The notes beneath the pieces are model-generated. The model searched no databases, was not told where the DNA came from, and saw only the letters and a list, made by a program, of their open reading frames with translations. 38,649 bases of DNA from CF-118 sp035689345 (GTDB lineage Bacteria > Chloroflexota > Dormibacteria > Dormibacterales > Dormibacteraceae): NCBI GenBank assembly GCA_035689345.1, contig DASSLR010000071.1, positions 1 to 38,649 on the forward strand, given 5' to 3'. Each line of letters begins with the position of its first letter. The stretch's first letter is position 1. Positions 1 through 7,103 of the stretch are shown one piece after another. The position numbers and the translations under genes were made by a program.

Positions 1-274
1 TGAGGTGCAGCACCTCGCCGTGCTCGCGAGCGATGAGCGCGTTGATGATCTCGCTTCCGAGCCCGCGGCCCTGCCTCTCGGGAACGACGGCGATCGAAGC
101 CAGCTCTCGGGTGCCGTCGCGGTGAGGTTTGACCTGACCGACGCCGACGATCTCGCCGCGCTCCTCGGCGACGATGAACCGCTGCCACTGGAGGCTCGTC
201 GGGTTGATGCCGGCCGCCCGAACGATGCGGCGAATCGTGGCCTGGTCGCGGTCGGCGGCGGCGCGGAGTCTCAC
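1..274 (-). CDS. GNAT-family N-acetyltransferase, 3' part cut by window edge
   Basis: Read on the minus strand from a GTG at 272-274, this frame stays open to the window edge and gives 91 residues beginning VRLRAAADRDQ. It carries the GNAT acetyl-CoA-binding signature RQGRGLGSE (Q/RxxGxG/A) preceded by the usual beta-strand ELASIAVVPE. The family transfers an acetyl group from acetyl-CoA to an amine; the substrate cannot be told. A TAGTCT hexamer lies 7 nt before the GTG, which fits a leaderless transcript and supports this start. It diverges from dnaE. The C-terminal part lies outside the window. The plus-strand frame over the same bases (from position 5) looks like an antisense shadow. Confidence 0.85.
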   Translation of the reverse strand, partial: MRLRAAADRDQATIRRIVRAAGINPTSLQWQRFIVAEERGEIVGVGQVKPHRDGTRELASIAVVPERQGRGLGSEIINALIAREHGEVLHL

Positions 275-280
275 CGCGGG

Positions 281-287
281 TAGACTA
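281..287. promoter_or_regulatory. Overlapping divergent -10 elements for GNAT gene and dnaE
   Basis: TAGACTA reads TAGACT on the plus strand (281-286) and TAGTCT on the minus strand (287-282). The minus copy ends 7 nt before the GNAT GTG. The plus copy would give dnaE a leader of roughly 28 nt. No convincing -35 boxes were identified, so this is a suggestion from position and the TAnnnT pattern. Confidence 0.4.
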
Positions 288-320
288 GCGGCGGGGTTCC
301 GCCACACCCTCAATCTAACG

Positions 321-3300
321 ATGCCGCACGCCCCGAAAACCTTCGTCCACCTCCACAACCACACCGAGTACTCGCTGCTCGATGGGGCGAGCCGCATCCC
401 CGCCATGGTCGGGCGGGCGGCCGAGCTCGGGATGCCCGCGATCGGCCTCACCGACCACGGCGTCATGTACGGCGCCATCCACTTCTACAAGGCGTGCAAG
501 GACGCCGGGATCAAGCCCATCGTCGGCTGCGAGGTCTACGTCGCGCCCCGCTCGCGGCTGCTCAGGGAGGGCCGGGTCGACCGCGACCCGAGTCACCTCA
601 CCCTGCTTGCGGCCGACCACGAGGGCTACGTCAACCTCATGCGCCTGTGCAGCGTGGGGCAGATGGAGGGCATGTACTACCGGCCGCGCATCGACAAGGA
701 GATCCTGGCCGAACGCTCGAAAGGCCTCATCGCACTTTCGGGCTGCCTGCAGGGCGAGGTCGCCGGGCGGATAAGCGACAACGACCTCGACGGCGCCAGG
801 GAGGCCGTCGCGGCCTACCGCGACATCTTCGGCAAGGACCACTTCCTTCTCGAGGTGCAGCGCCACGGGATCGAGAAGCAGGACCGCGTCAATGAGGCGC
901 TGGTCGGGCTGGGCAAGGAGTTCGGCCTTCGGCTCTGCGCCACCAACGACCTGCACTACGTCCACCGCCACGACTCGGAGGCGCACGACGTGCTGCTCTG
1001 CCTGCAGACGGGCGCGCGCTTCAACGATCCCAACCGCTGGCGCTTCTCGACCCAGGAGAACTACCTCAAGACGGCCGAGGAGATGGCGAGCTCGTTCGCC
1101 GACATGCCGGACGCGCTGGCGGCCACCATCGACGTGGCCGACATGGTCGACCTGAAGCTGAAGCTCGGGGCCACCCTGCTGCCGCCGTTCGACGTGCCGG
1201 ACGGCCTCCAACCGGACCAGTACCTGGCCCGACTCGTGGAGGACGGGCTCAAGTGGCGCTACGGCGCGACGCCGGCGCCGGCCGCCAAGGAGCGGGCGGA
1301 CGTGGAGCTGTCGGTCATCGCCCAGACCGGCTACGCGTCCTATTTCCTGATCGTCTGGGACTTCTACAACTTCGCGCGCAAGAATGGCATCGTCGTCGGC
1401 CCCGGACGCGGCAGCGCCGCCGGCAGCCTCGTCTCCTACTGCCTCGGCATCACCAACATCGATCCGCTGCAGCACGGTCTCATCTTCGAGCGGTTCCTCA
1501 ACATCGACCGGGTCTCGATGCCCGACATCGACTGCGACTTCTCGGTCGAGGGACGCGAGAAAGTCATCAAGTACGTCTCCGAGAAGTACGGCGCCGACCG
1601 CGTGGCGCAGATCATCACGTTCACCACGATGGCCTCCAAGGCGGCCATCCGCGACGTGGGCCGCGTGCTCGAGGTGCCTCTGCGCGACACGGATCGCCTG
1701 GCCAAGCTCGTGCCCGTGTGGCAGGGCCGCTCCAAGTCGCTCGAGGACACGATGAAAGAGGTCCCCGACTTTCGCGAGGCGTACGAGTCGAACGAGGACC
1801 AGAAGCGGCTGATCGACGTGGCGAGGACGCTCGAGGGCGTTTCGCGCAACGTCAGCACGCACGCAGCCGGCGTGGTCATCGCACCTGAGCAGCTCGTGCG
1901 CTTCACGCCGCTGCAGCTCAGCCCCGGTCGCGACGCGGTCGTCACCCAGTACGACATGAAGGCCGTTGGCGACATCGGCCTGCTGAAGATCGACTTCCTC
2001 GGACTTCAGAACCTCGACATCATCGCCACGTGCCTGCGACTGCTGAAGCAGACGCGCGGCCTCGACGTCGACATCGACGCCATCCCGCTCGACGACGCCA
2101 GGACCTACGAGCTCATCGCCGGCGCGGACACGCACGGCGTGTTCCAGCTTGAAGGTCCGGGGATGCGCCGGATGCTGCTCGACATGCGGCCGCAGTCGTT
2201 CGAGGACGTCTCCGCCGCGGTCGCGCTGTTCCGGCCCGGGCCCATGGTGAACATCCCCGCGTTCATCGCGCGGAAGCAGGGGCGCGAGCGCATCGAGTAC
2301 ATGCACGAGCGGCTCGAGCCGATCCTGCGCGACACGTACGGGGTGATGATCTACCAGGAGCAGGTCATGATGGCCGCCCGCGAGATAGCGGGCTTCTCGC
2401 TCAGCGAGGCCGACATCCTCCGCGCGGCGATGGGCAAGAAGGACAAGGTCAAGATGGCCAAGCTGCGCACGAAGTTCGTGGCCGGCGCGCTCGAGCGCGA
2501 CATCCCGCAGGCCACCGCGGAGGCACTGTTCGACAGCATCGCCAAGTTCGCCGAGTACGGGTTCAACCGCGCGCACTCGGCGGCCTACGGCCTCATCGCC
2601 TATCAGACCGCGTATCTGAAGGCCAACTACCCGCTCGAGTACATGACGTCGCTGCTGATCAACATGGAGGGCTCGGCGGACCGGGTGGCGACCGCGATCG
2701 TCGACTGCCGCGCGCGCGGCATCGAGGTGCTGGCGCCCGACATCAACCGTTCGCTCGCCGACTTCTCGATCTCCCCTCTCCCGCCTGCGGGAGACGGGAA
2801 GGGTAAGGGCGTCGGCCGCATCCAGTTCGGGTTGGCGGCGATCAAAAACGTGGGCCGGCACGCCGTGGAGACGATCGTCGAGATGCGCGACGCGGACGGC
2901 GCCTTCAAGTCGCTCGAAGACCTGTGCGAGCGCACCTCTGTCATCCAGGACGTGAATCGCCGCGTCCTCGAGTCGCTGGTGCAGTCGGGCGCTTGCGACT
3001 CGCTGGGTGAGCGAGCCCGTTTGCTCTACGCACTCGACAAGGTGGTGGCGCGCGCCGAGCAGACGCGGCGCGACCGCGAGTCGGGGCAGACGTCACTGCT
3101 CGAGATGGTCGGCTCCGACGAGGTGGCCGAAAACGATTACGGCCTCTCGATCGACATCGCGCCGATGGCGTCAGAGGACAAGCTGCGGCTCGAGAAGGAG
3201 TTGCTCGGCCTCTACCTGAGCGACCACCCGCTGCGGCGGATCAGCCGCGAGCTCGCCGAGCGCTCGGACACGCAGGCCGTCGAGGTCACGAGCGCGCTGC

Positions 3301-3914
3301 AGGACACCGAGGTTCGCGTGGCCGGTCTCGTGCGCGAGGCACGGCGCGTCGTGACGAGGAAGGGCCAGATCATGGCGTACGCGACGCTCGAAGACCTGAC
3401 GGGCACGGTTGACGTCGTGCTGTTCCCTCGGGTGTTCGAGCAGGTGCGGCTGCTGTTCGAGCCCGACAAGGTGGTCGTGGTGCAGGGCAAGGTGGACGCG
3501 CGCGCGGGCAGCACGCGGGCCACCGGTGCGGGCGCCGCGCCCCCTGTCGAGCCGGAAATCGAATCGGAGATCGAGGTCGCGTCGGTCGTCGCCGACATGG
3601 CGTGGCTGTGGGACGACCCGGCGTGCCTGCCGGTGACACGCCGGCAGCTGCTGCACGTGCGCATCGCGGGCGGCGACGCGGGCCTCGCCGAGCGGCTGGA
3701 GGCGGTGCTGGCGAAGCATCCGGGAACAGACGAGGTGGTGCTGCACGTGGTCGTCGGCAGCCGGGAGGTGACTGTGCATGCCGATCGTTATCATGTCCTC
3801 GCCGGTCCGGCGCTCACCGCCGAGATCGACGAGCTGGTCGGCGCGGCGTCGACCCGGCTGGAGGTAGTCAGGCCGAAGGCGCAGGCCAACGGCAATGGAC
3901 GAGGTAAGAGATAG
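321..3914 (+). CDS. dnaE: DNA polymerase III alpha subunit (DnaE1 type)
   Basis: Replicative DNA polymerase catalytic subunit, 1197 aa from the ATG at 321, close to the usual DnaE1 length. An upstream in-frame ATG at 174 would overlap the divergent GNAT gene and adds non-homologous sequence. The N-terminus is the PHP domain (HLHNHTEYSLLDG, His10/12/14). The polymerase core has GPGRGSAAGS and the catalytic acidic motif PDIDCDF (Asp402, Asp404, matching E. coli D401/D403), and the third Asp is in KIDFLGL (Asp558). The C-terminus has the OB-fold (VAGLVREAR...LEDLTGTVDVVLF, about residues 995-1060). Residues 818-830 (SPLPPAGDGKGKG) are encoded by a copy of the palindromic repeat found between genes elsewhere in this window and form an extra loop before the conserved GRIQFGLAAIKNVG. 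mtrB follows after 4 nt. Confidence 0.97.
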   Translation: MPHAPKTFVHLHNHTEYSLLDGASRIPAMVGRAAELGMPAIGLTDHGVMYGAIHFYKACKDAGIKPIVGCEVYVAPRSRLLREGRVDRDPSHLTLLAADHEGYVNLMRLCSVGQMEGMYYRPRIDKEILAERSKGLIALSGCLQGEVAGRISDNDLDGAREAVAAYRDIFGKDHFLLEVQRHGIEKQDRVNEALVGLGKEFGLRLCATNDLHYVHRHDSEAHDVLLCLQTGARFNDPNRWRFSTQENYLKTAEEMASSFADMPDALAATIDVADMVDLKLKLGATLLPPFDVPDGLQPDQYLARLVEDGLKWRYGATPAPAAKERADVELSVIAQTGYASYFLIVWDFYNFARKNGIVVGPGRGSAAGSLVSYCLGITNIDPLQHGLIFERFLNIDRVSMPDIDCDFSVEGREKVIKYVSEKYGADRVAQIITFTTMASKAAIRDVGRVLEVPLRDTDRLAKLVPVWQGRSKSLEDTMKEVPDFREAYESNEDQKRLIDVARTLEGVSRNVSTHAAGVVIAPEQLVRFTPLQLSPGRDAVVTQYDMKAVGDIGLLKIDFLGLQNLDIIATCLRLLKQTRGLDVDIDAIPLDDARTYELIAGADTHGVFQLEGPGMRRMLLDMRPQSFEDVSAAVALFRPGPMVNIPAFIARKQGRERIEYMHERLEPILRDTYGVMIYQEQVMMAAREIAGFSLSEADILRAAMGKKDKVKMAKLRTKFVAGALERDIPQATAEALFDSIAKFAEYGFNRAHSAAYGLIAYQTAYLKANYPLEYMTSLLINMEGSADRVATAIVDCRARGIEVLAPDINRSLADFSISPLPPAGDGKGKGVGRIQFGLAAIKNVGRHAVETIVEMRDADGAFKSLEDLCERTSVIQDVNRRVLESLVQSGACDSLGERARLLYALDKVVARAEQTRRDRESGQTSLLEMVGSDEVAENDYGLSIDIAPMASEDKLRLEKELLGLYLSDHPLRRISRELAERSDTQAVEVTSALQDTEVRVAGLVREARRVVTRKGQIMAYATLEDLTGTVDVVLFPRVFEQVRLLFEPDKVVVVQGKVDARAGSTRATGAGAAPPVEPEIESEIEVASVVADMAWLWDDPACLPVTRRQLLHVRIAGGDAGLAERLEAVLAKHPGTDEVVLHVVVGSREVTVHADRYHVLAGPALTAEIDELVGAASTRLEVVRPKAQANGNGRGKR
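2772..2811 (+). repeat. REP-like palindromic repeat embedded in-frame in dnaE
   Basis: A 40-nt copy of the window's intergenic palindrome. The left arm matches the consensus except the loop (CT instead of TT), the right arm has one change (GAGACGGG), and the tail reads AGGGTAAGGGCG. It keeps the dnaE frame and codes 13 residues, Ser818 to Gly830. It has the same orientation as the copies at 5.9, 34 and 35.7 kb. Confidence 0.8.
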
Positions 3915-3918
3915 CTAG

Positions 3919-4152
3919 ATGAGCGAAGAAGAGGAAGCGTCAGCCGGCCGTTACGTGGTCGTGAAGGCGCTGGAGGACGGGGTCACGATCATGGGCCTGA
4001 CGCGGGGCAAGGACACGAAGTCGCACCACTCCGAGCGCCTGGACGCGGGCGAGGTCCTGGTGGCGCAGTTCACCGAGCTGACCGCCGCGATCAAGATCCG
4101 CGGCCGCGCGGAGGTCCTGACCGACGTGGGGAGGCTGGTCTCGGGCCTCTGA
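3919..4152 (+). CDS. mtrB: Tryptophan RNA-binding attenuation protein (TRAP/MtrB)
   Basis: 77 aa, full length for TRAP, and aligns without gaps to my recollection of Bacillus subtilis MtrB over VVVKALEDGVTIMGLTRG and the KSHHSERLDAGEVLVAQFTE block (offset +3). TRAP forms an 11-subunit ring that binds tryptophan between subunits and then wraps RNA carrying G/UAG triplets, turning down trp genes. The tryptophan-pocket residues are present (Thr28, Thr33, Gln50, Thr52), as are the RNA-contact positions Glu39, Lys59 and Arg61; the usual Lys37 is Arg40, a conservative change. It begins 4 nt after the dnaE stop, so it is probably co-transcribed. No trp genes and no anti-TRAP gene lie in the window, so its target must be elsewhere. 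The N-terminus is acidic (EEEE). Confidence 0.9.
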   Translation: MSEEEEASAGRYVVVKALEDGVTIMGLTRGKDTKSHHSERLDAGEVLVAQFTELTAAIKIRGRAEVLTDVGRLVSGL

Positions 4153-4166
4153 GCTCACCAACTCGC

Positions 4167-5141
4167 GTGGCGTGCCTCAGCCCGATCGACGAGGCGACCG
4201 TCCGCGGAATGTTCATGGGCCAGCACGAGGTCGAGGTGGTCCTCGTGCCTGAACCTCCGGCGCAGGCCGCGGTCGCGGCGGCGTGCGCCGGCGCGGACCT
4301 GGTGATCGCCGACCGGCGTCACCGCCACCGCATCGACCGCACCGTTCTCGCCGGCATGCATGGCTGCAAGCTCATCCAGGCAGCTGCGGTCGGCTTCGAC
4401 ACCATCGATCATCGCGCTGCTGCCGAGCTCGGAATTCCCGTCGCCAACGCTGCCGGGTACAACAAGGACTCGGTGGCCGACTGGACCGTGATGGCGATGA
4501 TCGCGCTGATCAGGCGGTCGTTCTGGGGCGATCGCCAGCTGCGAGCCGGCCGCTGGACCGTCGAGGACCAGTTGCGCGGCGACGAGATGATGGGTCGCGA
4601 GCTGGGGGCGCTGACGGTGGGCATCGTCGGATTCGGCAACGTGGGCTCGGCTGTTGCGCGGCGCGTGGCCGCGTTCGGCTCGCGCATCCTGTTCGCCGAC
4701 GTGGTGCCGCTCACCTTCGATGGGGCGCAGCGAGTCGATCTCGACACATTGCTCAGGAGGAGCGACATCGTCTCCATCCACTCGCCGCTCGACCACGACA
4801 CGCGCGCTCTGATCGACGCGTCCGCGCTGTCGAAAATGAAGCGCGGCGGCTATCTCATCAACGCCGCGCGCGGGCCGATCGTGGACGAAGCCGCGCTCGT
4901 CGACGCCCTGCGGGCGGGCCACCTCGGCGGTGCCGCGCTGGATGTCTTCGAGGTCGAGCCGCTGCCCACAGACTCGCCGTTGCGCAGTTTCGATAACGTG
5001 ATCCTCGCGCCGCACCGCGGCGGCGCGACCCTGGAGGCGGAGGTGAGGCTCATCGAGGTCGTGGGCGAGAACCTGCGGCGCGTTCTCGATGGACTCCCCC
5101 CGAGGAATATCGTCAACGGAGTTGAGGTCAAGATGGCATGA
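4167..5141 (+). CDS. D-isomer-specific 2-hydroxyacid dehydrogenase
   Basis: NAD(P)-dependent oxidoreductase, 324 aa from a GTG at 4167 (VACLSPIDEATV). No ATG lies upstream in frame before the mtrB stop. The Rossmann motif GFGNVG is at residues 155-160. The catalytic Arg235 (NAARGPIVDE), Glu264 (DVFEVEP) and His283 (APHRGG) are all present, so it should be active. The family includes phosphoglycerate, glycerate, hydroxypyruvate and phosphonate dehydrogenases; the C-terminal ACT domain of SerA is absent. It overlaps the next gene, an HpaI-type aldolase, by an ATGA, so the pair probably handles the same 2-oxo or 2-hydroxy acid. The exact substrate is unknown. Confidence 0.9.
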   Translation: MACLSPIDEATVRGMFMGQHEVEVVLVPEPPAQAAVAAACAGADLVIADRRHRHRIDRTVLAGMHGCKLIQAAAVGFDTIDHRAAAELGIPVANAAGYNKDSVADWTVMAMIALIRRSFWGDRQLRAGRWTVEDQLRGDEMMGRELGALTVGIVGFGNVGSAVARRVAAFGSRILFADVVPLTFDGAQRVDLDTLLRRSDIVSIHSPLDHDTRALIDASALSKMKRGGYLINAARGPIVDEAALVDALRAGHLGGAALDVFEVEPLPTDSPLRSFDNVILAPHRGGATLEAEVRLIEVVGENLRRVLDGLPPRNIVNGVEVKMA

Positions 5142-5893
5142 CATCGCTGCGAGATAGGTGGTCTGCGGGCGAGGCCACGTTTGGTGCGTGGTGCACGATT
5201 CCAAACCCCTGGACCGCCGAGCTTGCGGCGAGATCGGGACACGACTGGGTCTGCATCGACACCCAGCACGGCTTGATCGGATATGACGCGATGCTGCCGA
5301 TGCTCCAGGCCATCGGCACCACGGGCGTGACATCGCTGGTGCGGGTGCAGTGGAACGAGCCGGCCGCGATCATGAAGGCGCTCGACGCGGGGGCCGGCGG
5401 CGTCATCGTGCCGCTGGTCAACTCAGTGGCCGAAGCCAGGGCCGCCGCGGGAGCGTGCCGCTATCCGCCGGACGGGTTCCGGAGCATGGGGCCGATCCGC
5501 GCGCGAGTGGTGGGCGGGGACGAGTGGCGGATGCCGCTCTGCATCGTGATGATCGAGACCGTCGACGCTGTGAAGAGGGCCGACGAGATCCTGGCCGTGC
5601 CGGGCATCGACGCGGTGTTCATCGGCCCCAACGACCTCGCGGCATCGGCCGGGCTCGACTCCGGGTACGAGGGGCGCGACCCGGAGCACCGGCGCCTGAT
5701 CCTCGAGGTGCTGGCGGCGGCGCGGGCGCACCATGTCACCGCGGGGATCATGTGCGGGAGTCCAGGCGTCGCCCAGCAGTGGAGCGAGCAAGGCTTTCAG
5801 ATGCTCGCCTTGCAGTCGGACAGCCAGCTCCTGGCCGGAGCGTCGGCGCAGATCGTCACCGAAGCTCGCGAGCTCCTGGCGAAGAAGGTGTGA
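5138..5893 (+). CDS. HpcH/HpaI-family class II aldolase
   Basis: 251 aa, normal family length. These metal-dependent aldolases cleave 4-hydroxy-2-oxo acids (4-hydroxy-2-oxoheptanedioate, 2-keto-3-deoxy sugars acids) to pyruvate plus an aldehyde. The general-base His44 (DTQHG), the substrate Arg69 (VRVQW), and metal ligands Glu140 (MIET) and Asp166 (GPNDLAAS) are visible. The start overlaps the dehydrogenase stop as ATGA, giving translational coupling. In sugar-acid pathways the aldolase product (an aldehyde or glycolaldehyde) or its precursor is often handled by a dehydrogenase like the one upstream, but the substrate here is not determined. Two palindromic repeats follow immediately after the stop. 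Confidence 0.9.
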   Translation: MTSLRDRWSAGEATFGAWCTIPNPWTAELAARSGHDWVCIDTQHGLIGYDAMLPMLQAIGTTGVTSLVRVQWNEPAAIMKALDAGAGGVIVPLVNSVAEARAAAGACRYPPDGFRSMGPIRARVVGGDEWRMPLCIVMIETVDAVKRADEILAVPGIDAVFIGPNDLAASAGLDSGYEGRDPEHRRLILEVLAAARAHHVTAGIMCGSPGVAQQWSEQGFQMLALQSDSQLLAGASAQIVTEARELLAKKV

Positions 5894-5895
5894 TT

Positions 5896-5974
5896 CCGCT
5901 CTCCCGCTAGCGGGAGAGGGCCAGGGTGAGGGCCTTCCCTCTCCCGCTTGCGGGAGAGGGCCAGGGTGAGGGCG
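5896..5974 (+). repeat. Two tandem REP-like palindromes
   Basis: Copy A covers 5896-5933 and copy B 5935-5974. Each is a CTCTCCCGC/GCGGGAGAG inverted repeat followed by the tail GCCAGGGTGAGGGC. Copy A has CTAG at the centre, making a perfect palindrome; copy B has the usual TT loop. Start-to-start spacing is 39 nt. They fill the gap between the aldolase stop and tRNA-Thr and could act as a hairpin 3' end for the upstream operon. Confidence 0.85.
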
Positions 5975-6000
5975 TCTAGTAATCTTTGGGGCTGCGCCAC

Positions 6001-6076
6001 GCCCATGTAGCTCAGGCGGCAGAGCATTTCCTTGGTAAGGAAAAGGTCTCCGGTTCGAATCCGGACATGGGCTCCA
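6001..6076 (+). tRNA. tRNA-Thr (anticodon GGU)
   Basis: A complete cloverleaf: acceptor GCCCATG/CATGGGC, D arm GCTC/GAGC, anticodon stem TTTCC/GGAAA with loop TTGGTAA (anticodon GGT at 6034-6036), T arm TCCGG/CCGGA with TTCGAAT, discriminator T at 6073 and an encoded CCA at 6074-6076. Confidence 0.97.
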
Positions 6077-6098
6077 CCTCTGGCGGAGTCGCTTTTTT
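6072..6098 (+). terminator. Rho-independent terminator of tRNA-Thr
   Basis: A 7-bp stem with one mismatch (CTCCACC/GGCGGAG, loop TCT, 6072-6088) is followed after four bases by six T at 6093-6098. The stem starts inside the tRNA 3' end (CTCCA), so folding of the hairpin and the mature tRNA end compete. Confidence 0.6.
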
Positions 6099-6167
6099 GC
6101 ACAATCTCGGGTTTCAAGGCCCGGATTGTGTGGTTTTGTGCACAGAACCCGGCGGCCGGGAGTGGAG

Positions 6168-7103
6168 TCAGGCGGACGGTAGCGCGGCCCCGGCAAGCGA
6201 GCCGACGAACATGTCCCAGAACGCCGGCACATCCAGGCTCGTGCCCACCTTCGCGTTGAACTTCGCGCCCGGGCTGAAGTCGGTCACGGTCATGCCTGCG
6301 GTGAAGCGCCCCGTCACCTCGACGTCTACGCGCCCGTCCTGAACCGTCACCAGCTCCGGCCGCGCGGCGCACGCGACAGCGCACGCGTCGTGGATGTGCG
6401 GCGCGTCGAATCCATGCTCCCTCATGACCTGTTCGCGCAGGAATCCCAGCATCCCCACCACCGCGTCCGCGACCGGAGTGCGTAGCGCAGAGATGCGCGA
6501 TAACACTTCACGGGTCGCGCCGGCCATGTGGGTCACCTCGAGGCCGATCATCGTGATCGGCCATCCCGCCTCGAAGACGATCGCCGCCGCCTCGGGGTCG
6601 ACGAAGATGTTGAACTCCGCCGCGGGCGTGACGTTGCCGCGCGTGTACGCCCCACCCATGACGATGACCTCGCGCACTCGCGACGCGATTCGCGGTTCGC
6701 GGCGCACGGCCATGGCGAGGTTCGTGAGAGGTGCTACGGGCACCAGGGTGATCTCGCCCGGCGACGCCATCACCATGTCGACGATCACGTCCACAGCGTG
6801 CTCGGGCACGACGCTCACCGTCGGCTCGTCCCAGTCGTGTCCTTCGAGCCCGGTGGTGCCGTGAATCTCCGGCGCTGTCACCAGCGGACGCAGCAGCGGG
6901 GCATCACACCCGGCGGCGATCGGGGCCTTGATGCCTGCCAGCGTGCAGATCCGGCGCGCGTTGAGCGTCGTCAGCTCGAGCGGGTGATTGCCCGCGACCG
7001 TGGTCAGCGCGGCGAGCTCGATTTCGGGTGTGCCGTGTGCGAGCAGTATTGCCATCGCATCGTCGTGCCCCGGGTCGCAGTCGAGGATGATGCGCTTGCT
7101 CAC
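6168..7103 (-). CDS. Inosine-uridine-preferring nucleoside hydrolase family protein
   Basis: 311 aa, the standard length. The enzyme hydrolyses the N-glycosidic bond of ribonucleosides, giving ribose and a base. The calcium-binding signature DCDPGHDD is at residues 8-15 (Asp8, Asp10, Asp14, Asp15), EFNIFVDPEAA at about 163-173 holds the ribose-binding Asn and Glu, and PHIHDAC (His238, Asp239) provides the late active-site His and metal Asp. It is the second gene of a two-gene operon and overlaps the ribokinase by 4 nt (ATGA). Together the two would turn nucleosides into ribose 5-phosphate. Purine or pyrimidine preference is not predictable from what is seen. Confidence 0.92.
   Translation of the reverse strand: MSKRIILDCDPGHDDAMAILLAHGTPEIELAALTTVAGNHPLELTTLNARRICTLAGIKAPIAAGCDAPLLRPLVTAPEIHGTTGLEGHDWDEPTVSVVPEHAVDVIVDMVMASPGEITLVPVAPLTNLAMAVRREPRIASRVREVIVMGGAYTRGNVTPAAEFNIFVDPEAAAIVFEAGWPITMIGLEVTHMAGATREVLSRISALRTPVADAVVGMLGFLREQVMREHGFDAPHIHDACAVACAARPELVTVQDGRVDVEVTGRFTAGMTVTDFSPGAKFNAKVGTSLDVPAFWDMFVGSLAGAALPSA

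Noticed and set aside
315..2861. 848-codon open frame on the minus strand
   Set aside because: Antisense shadow of dnaE, low-complexity composition.
4155..5333. 392-codon minus-strand frame over the dehydrogenase
   Set aside because: Antisense to two genes with complete catalytic motifs.
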